A stretch of DNA of 64,000 nucleotides from Reticulitermes speratus (GCA_021186555.1 JAJKFL010000004.1:24518406-24582405); one strand, 5' to 3'; shown: positions 11,535 through 22,095, numbered from the stretch's first letter. Numbers and translations are program-made. Notes: generated by a model from the sequence alone, not told the origin.

Positions 11535-11562
11535 GTTTCGGCTTGATATTAGCCATCATCAG
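11535..11562 (-). repeat. Hammerhead-like motif, left arm of fold-back
   Basis: Minus strand: CTGATGA, T, GGCT, loop AATATCA, AGCC, GAAAC. The core matches the hammerhead CUGAUGA...GAAAC exactly apart from the extra T. The stem is 4 bp. Confidence 0.6.
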
Positions 11563-11612
11563 GCCTTTGTTTTAAGAACCTTCAGTAAAAACTTTAACTA
11601 CAAACAGTTGTG

Positions 11613-12364
11613 ACATTTCACATCTATTTGTAATGAAAGTCAGATCTCACATCTATTTGTAATTAAAGTCAGATCTCACATCTATTTGTAATGAAAGTCA
11701 GATCTCACATCTATTTGTAATTAAAGTGAGATCTCACACCTATTTGAAATGAAAGTCAGATCTCACATCTATTTGTAATTAAAGTGGGATCTCACACCTA
11801 TTTGTAATTAAAGTGAGATCTCACACCTATTTGTAATTAAAGTGGGATCTCACACCTATTTGTAATTAAAGTGGGATCTCACACCTATCTGTAATTAAAG
11901 TGAGATCTCACACCTATTTGTAATTAAAGTGAGATCTCACACCTATTTGTAAGTAAAGTGAGATCTGACACCTATTTGTAATTAAAGTGAGATCTCACAC
12001 CTATTTGTAAGTAAAGTGAGATCTGACACCTATTTGTAAGTAAAGTGAGATCTGACACCTATCTGTAATTAAAGTGAGATCTCACACCTATTTGTAATTA
12101 AAGTGAGATCTGACACCTATTTGTAATTAAAGTGAGATCTCACACCTATTTGTAAGTAAAGTGAGATCTGACACCTATTTGTAAGTAAAGTGAGATCTGA
12201 CACCTATCTGTAATTAAAGTGAGATCTCACACCTATTTGTAATTAAAGTGAGATCTCACACCTATTTGTAAGTAAAGTGAGATCTGACACCTATTTGTAA
12301 TTAAAGTGAGATCTCACATCTATTTGTAATTAAAGTGAGATCTCACACCTATTTGCAATTAAAA
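11613..12364 (+). repeat. 29-bp tandem satellite, about 26 units
   Basis: The unit is gtgagatctcacacctatttg plus taattaaa. Variants include gtgggatct, agtcagatct at the left edge, ctgac instead of ctcac, and taagtaaa instead of taattaaa; these variants alternate, giving higher-order patterns in 11.94-12.30 kb. GTGAGATCTCAC is a perfect 12-base palindrome in many units. The array forms the loop of the surrounding fold-back element. Confidence 0.95.
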
Positions 12365-12395
12365 GTTTTTACTGGAAGTTCCTAAACGGAAAGGA

Positions 12396-12423
12396 CTGAT
12401 GATGGCTTATATCAAGCCGAAAC
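12396..12423 (+). repeat. Hammerhead-like motif, right arm of fold-back
   Basis: Plus strand: CTGATGA, T, GGCT, loop TATATCA, AGCC, GAAAC. Mirror copy of the motif at 11535-11562; a loop base differs but the stem is kept. Confidence 0.6.
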
Positions 12424-12496
12424 TTGTTGCCTAAATAAAATTGAAAAGAAAATACTTTAGTCGTGTATGACTGCATGCTGTGAGAAATACATACTT

Positions 12497-13195
12497 ATCG
12501 ATAACACGAGGGGATAAATCATCTTAAAGAACATCTTAAGATTTTAAAATAGCAAGTAGCACAAGCGTGATGTAAGTAACGTTTACGTGCATGTCAAGTT
12601 TTATGGTAAGTTACACAAATTTCAGTTTTATTTTCAATATCATTAAAGATTTTTATATTTCCAGTGAATGTCTTAAATGAGAGGCTTGTGTTTATTTATG
12701 GATTATAACACAAATCCGATGGTCAATAAACATTGCAAACCGGCCACGTCCGGCGAACGACGCAAACGTTGTGTGTGATGAAGTGATTTATGATATACAC
12801 CAGTAAAGATCTTTTTGTAGTAGAGTGCCATAGCGTCACTTCCTAGCTCTGTAAATTAATTTCCGTCACTTACGTCATATGTTATACTCGGCAGAAGTGG
12901 AACCAGCAGCGTGAGAGATGCTTGTCTGTTTATTCAGTCTCTGAATAAATTGTGAATGTCAACACATAGGCGTGGCTGGTTTCTCGGAATAGCATAACTG
13001 ATGCTTGTTACGAAATTTACACGTCAACAAATTTTGTCTACATTAAAACTCACGGAACATTAGCAAGGAACTTCAGATTACAGACTTATTATAATAATAT
13101 CAATATTGTCTGTAAAGACAGTAGAACTTAAAAAACCTTCCGAAACTTCAAAAGTGTTTATGTGTCGCAGTGTTGCAACATTATTTATTCGGCTT
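12497..13195. other. No recognisable feature
   Basis: Unique-looking DNA between two mobile elements. Confidence 0.4.
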
Positions 13196-13206
13196 AAAAC
13201 AACACT

Positions 13207-13459
13207 TGCCGATCCCAGTGGCCGCGCGGTCTGCGGCGTGGGTCTGCGGCCGTTCGCTTGCTTGGATTGCGGGTTCGAATTCCGCCGGGGGCATTGATGT
13301 CTGTATCTTGTGAGTGTTGCGTGTGTTGTTAGGTAGAGGTCTCTGCGACGGACCGATCACTCGTCCAGAGGGGTCCTACCGAGTGTGGTGTGTCTGAGTG
13401 TGATCTCCAAACCTCGAAAATGAGGAAGCCTAGGCCCGAGTTGAGTTTTCCAGCCATGA
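13207..13459 (+). mobile_element. tRNA-derived SINE, family B, with target-site duplication
   Basis: Plus-strand SINE of about 253 bp flanked by an exact 11-bp duplication AAAACAACACT (13196-13206 and 13460-13470). The head is gccgatcccagtggccgcgc; the B box is gcgggttcgaattccgcc. The body has gtccagaggggtcctaccga and ccgagtgtggtgtgtctgag, shared in reverse with 6425-6835, and it ends ccagccatgaaaa. The exact duplication indicates a fairly recent insertion. Confidence 0.9.
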
Positions 13460-13607
13460 AAAACAACACTAACAAAACTATGTTTTGGTGACAGCCCGAA
13501 AGAAGCTACAGAAATCTTATTTGACTTCCTTTCTACGTGTGGTATAGCGTTACAAATATAAGAGCTGCTATTTAACCTACACTATGGAGCAGCAAATTCA
13601 CCAATAA

Positions 13608-13790
13608 TCTGTAGCTCAACAAGTCAACAAATTTCCTGCCCTTGACGTAAGTCGAACGTTTTTTTATCGGCTGCACAGCAGCCAGAAACTGCCACAAGCA
13701 AGACGAATCCAATCCACATCCTCGTATCTAATTTATCTCTGGCTCATTTTAATACTTCCTGATATCTAGGCTTAGGTCACCCAAATAGTG
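13608..13790 (-). pseudogene. LINE-A 3' end, degenerate
   Basis: The minus strand has gaggatgtggattggattcg, then further on ggcaggaaatttgttgactt with gttgagc. The latter is the same 3' untranslated block that follows the stop codon at 43.02 kb and at 16.56 kb (cggggaatttNtgNattagctga). The coding part is too decayed to translate in one frame. Confidence 0.5.
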
Positions 13791-13937
13791 CCTTCTCATA
13801 AGGTTTTCATGATAATATCTTGTATTAATTTCTCATGAATCTTACATTTCTCATGAAACAAACTTCTCACAGACAGAAGACGTAATTTAAGATTTATATT
13901 TATTACCACAGCAGAAAATTGGTGTCGGAAAAGTAAT

Positions 13938-13961
13938 TTATATATATATATATATATATAC
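13938..13961 (+). repeat. Microsatellite (TA)n
   Basis: About eleven TA dinucleotides. Confidence 0.9.
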
Positions 13962-16082
13962 ACATATTCGTGGAAAAATTTAATTTCAATAGGTCTTTTG
14001 GTAATTTTAAATAGGCGTATAAAACTTCTGTTCCTGTTTATAATCATTTTAGTTCCATTTCTGCTAAGTTTCCATTTCTGATTTCATGTTACTCACAAAA
14101 CCCTACAAGCTTTCTGGGGATACTGATACAATTATAATTTGTTTCGGTTTGAGAAAGAACATAGTAATCATGGATTCTATAAATGTTATATCCTACTGTA
14201 TTTTATGTGTTTGTTTTGATAATGTCAACAAACATACACACACATCGGAACAGCGACGCAGTACATTTTCATAACTTATCGTGTCATAGTAAGGCTGCAG
14301 TAAAGAAAACAAATATTGTTATTGATAATTAGACATTTCAAGGTGGGCATGCTGAATCTTTTTATATTCATATTGAAGGTGCTGTTTTATGCATCGTTTA
14401 TAATGGAACGATTTCATTTTAGAGGCTGCATTATTACGAGACGCCATACAACAAAGCACTCTTCACAACACATTGACATATACAGCCAATTACGTACAGA
14501 ATAACTCAACTCCTAAACCGTCTTGCTGTATAGCAAAGTTCAATCAAAATTTTAAACCTACAACCAGACACCGCAATGCATACTAGTTACGTATTTTCTA
14601 AATCTAAGCTAAAAGATTAAACCTTTCAATGGCGGAGCAATAATAAAAGAATGGTTAAAGGAGGTTAAAGATGCTGCATAACGTGGCAAAAAAATCAGTT
14701 CTAAGATTAATTTATCAAGACTCAGGTTTGGAAGAAGAATCGATGAAATCTCATACAACAATACAGAAAGATTAAAAAGGACAGTTATAATTTGTAGTGG
14801 TTTTCTACATTACTAGTAATGGAGAAAACACTGAAGTGACTGGGATGGCGCAACTTTAAGCTTTTTTTTTTCGCGGAACCTACATCGAGTCAAATAAACT
14901 TAGGATTACCAGTCTTAATGTCAGTAGAAGATAGCATAGCAGATTCTATATTACAGGCGAGTAGTAGTATGTCAAGACAGAAATGTCACATGTATGCCAA
15001 GAAAGGATTTTGTATAATCACTAAACCCAAAGTACTATCATCAAACGTTACGCAGAAAGTCGAAGCACGACCCAGTAATTTATATGGTATAAACTCCACT
15101 TTAAAATGATATATGTCTAATGGCATTTTCGTGACTTGTATGTAGGTGCAGTAACACTAGCGAAGCTCGGGCGACGAACAATGCGAAGAAATTCCGTTAC
15201 ATTTGTAGAAACTGAATATTAATTTAATACGGAATGCATCACATTGGAAATTCCCGCAGGACTGGCAGATTGTAAAAATTCCAGTCACTAAACGTCTAGC
15301 TACAACAAGAGAAACTCGGGTCATAAAGATGCATAGTTATGGTGGCCAGAAAGGATTGTATAAAGCTAGTTTTTTCTAAAGGTTGGTGACAATGCCTGGT
15401 TAATCATATGAACATTATTTTGGAGATGCTCCGTTGTCTGATACACAGTCAATATATGTAACGTTACTGGATTTAGCTCTACTCCTATCTTCAGGTGATT
15501 ATTTGTCAATATACTAAGAGATCTGTTAATAAATTTTATTCTGAAGATAATGTCGATGGTTGGGATCGAATTATTCCTAGTAATTTGAAACTTCATTACT
15601 ATAAAAAATATCTGAGACCCAACACCAGTTAGACATCTTTGCAATCGGAGGTAAAGCTTGCGATAAAATTCCGAAGTAAAGCAATCCTACACAGTTTGTA
15701 GGTCGCATTATTCGTGTTACATCATTACAAGAGCTCGGTCGCCGTAGTAAACGAGAGAGAGATGGGCAGATTAATATAGACCACAGCGGAATCTGGGGCC
15801 GATCGAACACGAGGCTGCCGAGTAGACAACGGTAATTTAGCAGAACTAGAAGCCCTTAACTGATTTAAGACGAGCAGCTCTTGGATAATTTAGTACACGA
15901 GGTTACGTTTCATGAAATAAACATAGCTTGGTTTAAGTGAGACTTGGTAAGGAGACAGACGGCGCTGTGATGTCGCGGAGCAAGGCAGTTGCCATGTTGG
16001 AATTGTTAGTAGGAAACGCAGTGATGCGAGTGTGTATATTATTAATTTATTAAAACATGCGACATGAGTAACTTACACTCGC
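13962..16082. other. No recognisable feature
   Basis: A+T-rich sequence. Open frames up to 92 codons (minus strand, 15366-15644) have no recognisable domain. Confidence 0.4.
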
Positions 16083-16440
16083 TTATCTGATCGTAAAATT
16101 TCTTACGTCTAACAAAACCTCCAAAAATATTACCGATTTCATAACAGCCTGCCTCTTAACCCTATACTGATCCAAATAAATCCACTCCACGCCCTCGTGT
16201 TCTACTTCTTTAAGATACATTCTAATATTAGTGCAGAATCTATGCCTAGGTCTCTCATATGGTTCCTTTCCCACCAGATTCTCTGAATGAAACGTTTGAC
16301 ACATTTGTGATTTTTTCCATTAATTATTATATATACACATTATTCCTTCCACCCTCCTTCAGTTAATCACCCTAATAATATTTGGTAGAAAGTACTAGCA
16401 CAAGTTATTACCCCCTCATTTTTCCATCAGATATAAGCAC
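16083..16440 (-). pseudogene. LINE-A reverse transcriptase tail, degenerate
   Basis: The minus strand encodes FLPNIIRVIN-stop-RRV (about 16390-16350), corresponding to [14 protein letters not shown] in the better copy at 42.7 kb. It then reads NLVGKEPYERPRHRF and EGVEWIYLDQYRVKRQAVM, corresponding to [19 protein letters not shown] and [20 protein letters not shown]. Several stops and frameshifts show it is not functional. Confidence 0.65.
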
Positions 16441-16690
16441 AGAGGAAACTAAGCAAATTTACTTGTCTTGTCACCAGGACTAATTCCATGCAGCACAGTG
16501 TTTCTCGAAAAAGAACTAGGTCTCAGCTAATCAACAAATTCCCCGCACATTATGCAACGCGAACATTCATTATCGTGTTCACAAAAGCCCGTCACTTGAT
16601 TCTATCCTAAAGCCAGAAGAATGAAACCCACATCCTCCTATCCTCTACCTTTAAAGTTCATTTTAATATTATAATCTCGTATTACGTCTA
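16441..16690 (-). pseudogene. LINE-A 3' end (second copy)
   Basis: The minus strand reads RRMWVSFFWL-stop-DRIK-stop-RAFVNTIMNVRVA-stop, corresponding to [18 protein letters not shown] at 43.0 kb. Next come the shared untranslated blocks gcggggaatttgttgattag, gagacctagttctttttcga and ctgtgctgcatggaattag. It is in the same orientation as, and abuts, the copy at 16083-16440. Confidence 0.65.
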
Positions 16691-16836
16691 TATCGTCCTT
16701 CACGTTTTTCATAATTAAAACAAACTACAACACTTTAAACCTGTAGCATTCATGTAAATCATATATAGAATTTCAGTTCCTAGCTCACAGAGAACACAGC
16801 CTGTGTCCATTATAGAGACTAATACATCTTGTTTAC

Positions 16837-17320
16837 GGAAATTCATTCATTCATTCATTCATTCATGCTTTCATTCATCACGTGGTCTGTCTTACGACAG
16901 GTCAATACACTCTTCCAAAGCGAGTTCTCCACAGAGTTCAATCTAGTGTTCTCTCTCAATTTCCAGTATCCTCTATTTTCCCTGAAGTCATCCAATAACT
17001 GCTTACGTCTTCTTCATCGTCTTCCCGTCAATTATATTCTTCCTTCTAACTTTCCTTCAATCACGTGTTTTAGAAGGCTGATTCTATGCAACATGTGACA
17101 AATCCAGTTAGCCTTTCTTCTTTTTATTTTATGTAGGATATTCCTCTCCTTGGCTCTGTGTAATACTTTTTCATTTCTCACACGATCGGTCCAACTGATC
17201 TTCTCCATCCTTCTCCAGCACCACACTGTAAAACTTCCCAGGTATTTCTGATCTACCTTCCCAACTGTCCAAGTTTCAGCACCATACAAAGCTATGCTTC
17301 AAACGTAGCACTTCACTAGT
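16837..17320 (-). pseudogene. LINE-B reverse transcriptase tail with (GAAT)n end
   Basis: The minus strand encodes MYGAETWTVGKVDQKYLGSF, then WCWRRMEKISWTDRVRNEKV, HKIKRRKANWICHML and KHVIEGKLEGR. These form the C-terminal segment of a LINE ORF2 that is present three times in this window. Continuing leftwards past a frameshift it reaches the gtcgtaagacag sequence and finishes in a (GAAT)n run whose plus-strand form is (ATTC)n at 16841-16866. A microsatellite-like 3' end of this type is known for some LINE clades. No catalytic reverse transcriptase motif is retained. Confidence 0.75.
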
Positions 17321-18258
17321 TTCCTCCTTAAATTTAAATCCAATTTGCTGGTGAAAAGTCTTCTTCTTGTTGAATTCTGCTTTTGCCATGGCAATCCTGT
17401 ATTTAATTTGGAACGTTATCTTTATTCATTACGAGAAACACAACAAAGAAATAGGCCTATACACACTGTGCCGCAAAATGGATTGTTTGTCTTGATGTCA
17501 GAGCACGTGGTGTATACAGTTAACATAAGGTTTAACATGTTAAATATCAATGTAAGTTAACAATTAGTCTAAAGTGTTTCTGATATGCGATTTCCACTTG
17601 TATTGTGCTAAGGAACATAAAATTAAACACAATTTTGAAAGTCTTTCTTATACGCATGTTTCTATAGTGTCTACTTTCATGATAACCTGTGCGAAATATT
17701 TGCAGTGACTGCATTTGTTTGGACTACTATCAATAAAAAGTATTTGTTATTGTTTTTATTTTTCAACATCTAAGTTTAAAAAAAGCACACTGACGGATAG
17801 ACTGTCGGCTCTGTCTTTCTCCATACACACTTATATATGCAGAAGGAAACCTCTCGAAGATTTCGCTATGTTTGCTTTGTAGTTCCAGTATACTGTACGT
17901 CTCTACAAGATATCTGCCGGGAACTGCTGCAGGAAAGCCAGCAATTTGCTATGGTCTCTACAGCATTCATTTGATTGTTCCGGTTCAGTGCGGACGTAAG
18001 AGGAACCGCCGTATCACAAGAGAGAAACCAAGCTTCTCAGAGCATCAAGTGACAATATCACACCGTACTGCGAATATGTCTCTCAAACGCAATGTATTCC
18101 CGGACTTCTGGGGGCCTGACATCTTGCACATCCTCGTAGGTGGGTTTCGCTGAAATATGATTCATACTCACATTTTCTTTACTATTTACCATTTTAACCA
18201 GTGTATAAATTGTACCACTGATGTAAAAAAATCAGTGTAATTTAAAATACTGAAGTCC
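17321..18258. other. No recognisable feature
   Basis: No motif or repeat recognised. Confidence 0.4.
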
Positions 18259-18288
18259 CTGAAGATGAACCGGAATAAGGTTCGAAAC
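18259..18288 (+). repeat. Hammerhead-like motif (GAACC/GGUUC stem)
   Basis: Plus strand: CTGAAGA, T, GAACC, loop GGAATAA, GGTTC, GAAAC, followed by ATGTAGGA. The core matches CUGANGA and GAAAC exactly apart from the extra T; the stem is a perfect 5 bp. No inverted copy is adjacent. Confidence 0.6.
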
Positions 18289-18570
18289 ATGTAGGACTGT
18301 GTTTCACAAATTAATAGTGAATAGAAGTGTACATTCGTCGGACAATAAACATAGTAATGATTCATACAACTTTGTAGTACATTTTGTTCACATGCCTACT
18401 GAATTGTTTATTACAATAAAACCAACATACTACACAATATAACATAGAATACAATAAAGCAACATGAAAATGTGTCCTTTACAATAAAACCTACATAGTG
18501 CACAATATGGTATCAAATGTAATAACACCGTATTAATATTATACCTTACAATAAAACTAACACAGTACAC

Positions 18571-18851
18571 GGCCGTGCCATGGCTCAGGCGGTTAGTAGG
18601 CGGCCTGCCACCGCGGAGGCCCGGGTTCGATCCCTAGTCAGTCCATATGGGATTTGTGGTGGACAAAATGGCACTGGGACAGGTTTTTCCCCAACTACTT
18701 CGGTTTTCCCTTGTCAATTTCATTCCACCGGTGCTCCATTAAAATGGAAAAGCAGAAAAAATCTCATCGGCTTTCTCACAGGGTTGCACAATAAGCCTTA
18801 AGGCTGCGGTGCGTCCGTAGCATCTGCTGCGTGGCTCTTCACCACAATAAA
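18571..18851 (+). mobile_element. tRNA-derived SINE, family A
   Basis: Head ggccgtgccatggctcaggc (A-box region), B box gcccgggttcgatccc, conserved body (ggcactgggacaggtttttc, tcaatttcattccaccggtg, gctccatta), 3' part gcacaataagccttaaggct with gcggtgcgtccgtag, and a tail caccacaataaaa. Flanked by an imperfect duplication aacacagtac (18559-18568) / aaacgcagtac (18852-18862). Six members of this family are in the window. Confidence 0.9.
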
Positions 18852-18932
18852 AAACGCAGTACCTAATATAATATAATATAAAATGCAATCAAACAGTATT
18901 AATATTTGTCCTTATTTTTATTTCCACAACGC

Positions 18933-18961
18933 GTTTCGACGCTATCATGCGCCATCTTAAG
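18933..18961 (-). repeat. Hammerhead-like motif (GGCGC/GCGUC stem)
   Basis: Minus strand: CTTAAGA, T, GGCGC, loop ATGATA, GCGTC, GAAACGCGTTG. The stem pairs fully with one G-U wobble. The core differs from CUGANGA at one position (U for G). Confidence 0.5.
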
Positions 18962-19212
18962 TGTGTCAAGCGCTAACTGCAAGGCAGTGGAGGAGAAAAA
19001 TACCGTGCGGCTGTTATGACGCACCGTATTATTGTGTGTGGAATAAAATATTTATCCAATTACCACAGCACTAACACAGTACAAAACATAAAATACAATA
19101 TAACAGTGTCAATATTAATATTGTTTTGTTGTATTTTATGCTACATTGTGTATCATGTTGGTTTTATCGTAATAAATGATGCTTACAGATTACAGTTATA
19201 ACATGGTAGGTT

Positions 19213-19310
19213 GGTACGAAGTCTTCGCAGAAACCTGATGCCTCCAGTATCGTAGTTTAATTCTGAAGACGGAAGCTGCAGATTACTCCAAAACTTGGTA
19301 CTTTACCATT
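19213..19310. repeat. Degenerate hairpin element
   Basis: Contains ttggtacgaagt and its inverted counterpart acttggtactttacc, plus CTGAAGAC...CTCCAAAACTTGG. It looks like a decayed member of the hairpin families elsewhere in the window. Confidence 0.3.
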
Positions 19311-20854
19311 GGTCTACATGACGTTACACCTAAAAAGACCATAGTGTTGTAAATCACAGCCATGAGAAACTGGGATCTAACGCTTCAACGCTACCTTCCG
19401 ACGCAATTTGTTCGACACAGCGTCCTACAGCGAATGAATCACAGGCCAGATGAAGCAGGCAGTGTATATAGTTTAATTACAAACCATACAACTGATTTAT
19501 TTTTCTTCAAATTTATCTAACTATTATGGCTTTAATGGAGTTTTAGTAGATTTTATTTATTCTAACTTCATTTTTTCTATATAAGTCAGCTGCAAACTAA
19601 TACGCTCTAAATATCTAACCACAGTGATCCGGTGTTCAGGGCGGATGTTAAGGCGAGTGATGACGGTGTGTTGGGCAGAAGCAAGTTGCACAAATTTTAT
19701 GAGAATAACAGGGTCACGTGACCACACACTAACTTAAAACACTTATTTTTGGACACTCGACATTTACGCAGTGTTTGGGTGGCTGATACTGCCAGCTTCC
19801 GCGGCGGCTGAACGAGTACCTCCCCCCCCCCCACATTTATCTCCGTGTATTTCAATTGTTCATCTTTCGACAATTGACTTTTCCCATATGTTTAGTTACT
19901 TGTAAGAGTGTACAGTCAAAACCGTTCCAGGAAAATTTGCGTTAAGCGAAAGGTTACTGTACATAAAATGATAACGCACTTTATCCATTTACTGACATCG
20001 GTTGACTTCACCAGTTCCCAACGTTGGCTCTCCGTGTTTTAATACACGAGGTACATTATTAACTTCATTCGGAAATTCCCCGTACCGAAGGCGGTCCAAC
20101 CACTGCACCGCAATACTCACAGTGGTCCCTTCAGTAGCGTGTTCATTATACAACCAGATTTTACGTATTAACAGGTTTGGTGGCATTCCTGTGAATTTAG
20201 AACATCCAGATAGGATGTTTTACCGCAACCCACAAGACGGAAGACCTCGCCACACATGAGTATAAATTTTCTACTCCAAATCAAGTACTGGGGTAGGTTT
20301 GCCTCTACGTACTTTATTACCCCAAGACTGCCACCATTTTGCTAGAACCTGCGATAGACCTTATCAGCTGGGATGACCACACAGCCTGCTCTCAGTCGGA
20401 GCTTCAGCTCTGGCCCCACACTTGATGCAGATGAGAACATAATTTGTGAGAACGTGAGGAAGCCAGGACACTGCCCAAGTTACGTAATATATTTACCACC
20501 TACAACATACATACATACATCTTTCTTTGCTCAACGCTTTTGTGTCCCTAAAGGGGAACGAACCATGTGGTATATTTCAGTGAAAAATACAGTAGAGAGA
20601 AGCTTCTAGCTGCTCTTTCGACGTTCAAACAATCTATCCGCCAGCCTGCTTATAATACAAGTTTTAAGCCAATTAGGTAAATGAAATGACACACAACGGA
20701 AAGGTTGGTATTTCTCAAACTGACGTCCAGAAGGCAGCAGCAATACACTAACTGCTACAATAATATTTACTCGTATTTAATTATGGTTGGCAATCAGAAC
20801 TTAAAATACTTTTCCACTGTAAAGAGAGTTCAAAAATAAATAGGTGCATGTTTA
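19311..20854. other. No recognisable feature
   Basis: A C10 run lies at about 19821-19830. Otherwise only short frames on both strands without motifs. Confidence 0.4.
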
Positions 20855-20926
20855 TTAAGATCCAACTAAATACACTTATTAGACAATATATACATTGTTA
20901 TTTTATGTTGTATCATCTCCAACATA

Positions 20927-20953
20927 TTTCGGCTCGGATCGAAGGATCATCAG
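20927..20953 (-). repeat. Hammerhead-like motif, left arm (stem broken)
   Basis: Minus strand: CTGATGA, TCCTTCGATCCGAGCC, GAAATATG. The core is intact, but the 5' stem strand has changed (CCUUC instead of GGCUC), so pairing with GAGCC is lost. Confidence 0.45.
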
Positions 20954-21143
20954 GCAGACCAGATACAACGCAGCCTATATACAAGTATACAATCAGGATG
21001 GAGAGCGCTACACATGCTCTGTATGCGGCAGATGCAGCGTAATTGATGCCGCTGTAACTTATACGTGTATAAGAGAGATGCATGTGCAGCCCTCTCCAGC
21101 GTGATTTTGCATTTATGTATAGGTTACCTTGTATCTGGTCTCC

Positions 21144-21170
21144 CTGATGATGGCTCGATTTGAGCCGAAA
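21144..21170 (+). repeat. Hammerhead-like motif, right arm (GGCUC/GAGCC stem)
   Basis: Plus strand: CTGATGA, T, GGCTC, loop GATTT, GAGCC, GAAA, then TACGTTGG. Perfect 5-bp stem. Confidence 0.6.
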
Positions 21171-21299
21171 TACGTTGGAGATTATACAACATAAAATAAC
21201 AATGTATATGTTGCTTAACAAGTGTGCTTAGTTGGACCTTAATTCAGAGTGAAATAATGCATGGACAATGCAAGTTATTAAACAGATACCTCTTTCTTT

Positions 21300-22095
21300 A
21301 AGTTTCCTGTAAGTTTGTTTAACCTGTATTTTACATAGCATATATCCCACAATTTAAGAAGCTTGTTTACCTGTATTTTATATAGCACATATTCCACAAT
21401 TTAAGAAGTTTGTTTTACCTGTATTTCATATAGCACATATTCCACAATTTAAGAAGTTTGTTTTATCTGTATTTCGCATAGCACGTATTCCACAATTTAA
21501 ACAAGTTTGTTTACCTGTATTTCATATAGCACATATTCCACAATTTAAGAAGTTTGTTTTATCTGTATTTCATACAGCATATATTCCGCAATTTAAAAGG
21601 TTTATTTTATCTGTACTTCATACAGCACATATTCCACAATATAAGAAATTCGTTTTACCTGTATTTCATATAGCATATATCCCACAAGGTGAGAAGTTTG
21701 TTTTATCTATATTTCATACAGCATATATCCCACAATTTAAAAAGTTTGTTTATATGTGACATCCCGTTGTGTTATATTAACATAATATACAGAATTTGTA
21801 TCAGTTAAAACAAAACCATTTTAGACAAGAATTATGTTGTGTAAATACAGTCGTGTTTTGCCTGATACAAATTCTGTATATTACAATAAAAAGATTGTTT
21901 TACCTGTATTTTACATAGCACATATCCCGCAATTTAAGTAGATTGTTTTGCCTATATCTTATACAGCACATATCCTACAATTCAAGAAGTTTGTTTGAAC
22001 TGTATTTTACATTTTACACAGTATATATCTCACAATTAAAGAAGTTTATTTTACTCGTATTTTATGTAGCACATATTTCATAATTTAAGAAACAA
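21300..22095 (+). repeat. 47-48 bp tandem array with inserted hairpin
   Basis: The unit is roughly cctgtatttcatatagcaca plus tattccacaatttaag and aagtttgttttа-like DNA, with phases near 21323, 21370 and 21418. About 14 units diverge by 10-20 percent. The array is interrupted between about 21765 and 21893 by unrelated DNA that contains a perfect 21-base inverted repeat. Confidence 0.85.
21784..21882. repeat. Small inverted-repeat insertion inside the 48-bp array
   Basis: aatatacagaatttgtatca (21784-21803, continuing with G) is mirrored exactly by ctgatacaaattctgtatat (21862-21881, continuing with T). The spacer is 57 bp. It resembles a tiny MITE that interrupted one array unit. Confidence 0.6.

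Larger units (their letters stand above)
11463..12496. mobile_element. Fold-back element with satellite loop
   Basis: Two arms of about 135 bp are inverted copies of each other. The left arm (11463-11600) contains gcagtcatacacaactaaag, tttatttaggcaacaag and tttcggcttgatattagcc. The right arm (12362-12496) contains ggcttatatcaagccgaaac, ttgttgcctaaataaaa and ctttagtcgtgtatgactgc. Between them lies a 29-bp satellite array. Each arm carries one hammerhead-like motif pointing outwards. No transposase frame is present, so it is non-autonomous. No clear target-site duplication was seen. Confidence 0.85.
18410..19190. repeat. A+T-rich repeat with inverted ends, split by a SINE
   Basis: Three diverged copies of ttacaataaaacYaacata plus ctacacaatat occur at about 18411, 18479 and 18545. 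The reverse form (ttgtgtatcatgttggtttt, atcgtaa) occurs at 19147-19175, giving an inverted-repeat arrangement with an AT-rich core. A family A SINE at 18571-18851 interrupts the third copy. Confidence 0.5.
20855..21242. mobile_element. Fold-back element, 390 bp
   Basis: The left arm (20855-20968) has tccaactaaatacactt, acattgttattttatgttgt, atctccaacatatttcggct and accagatacaa. The right arm (21130-21242) is its reverse complement: ttgtatctggtctcc, gagccgaaatacgttggaga, acaacataaaataacaatgt and aagtgtgcttagttgga. The central part is itself partly palindromic (ggagagcgctacacatgc versus gcatgtgcagccctctcc). No coding frame. Each arm carries an outward-facing hammerhead-like motif. Confidence 0.85.

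Noticed and set aside
11613..12364. CRISPR-like array of regularly spaced repeats
   Set aside because: Units are contiguous without unique spacers and the context is eukaryotic; this is a satellite.
18571..18640. tRNA gene
   Set aside because: A and B boxes are present but the cloverleaf is not, and a SINE body follows.
21090..21180. Complete type III hammerhead ribozyme around the motif at 21144
   Set aside because: tctccagcgtg (about 21094-21104) could pair with tacgttggaga as stem III, but the base needed at the U of the cleavage triplet is A and no stem I forms.
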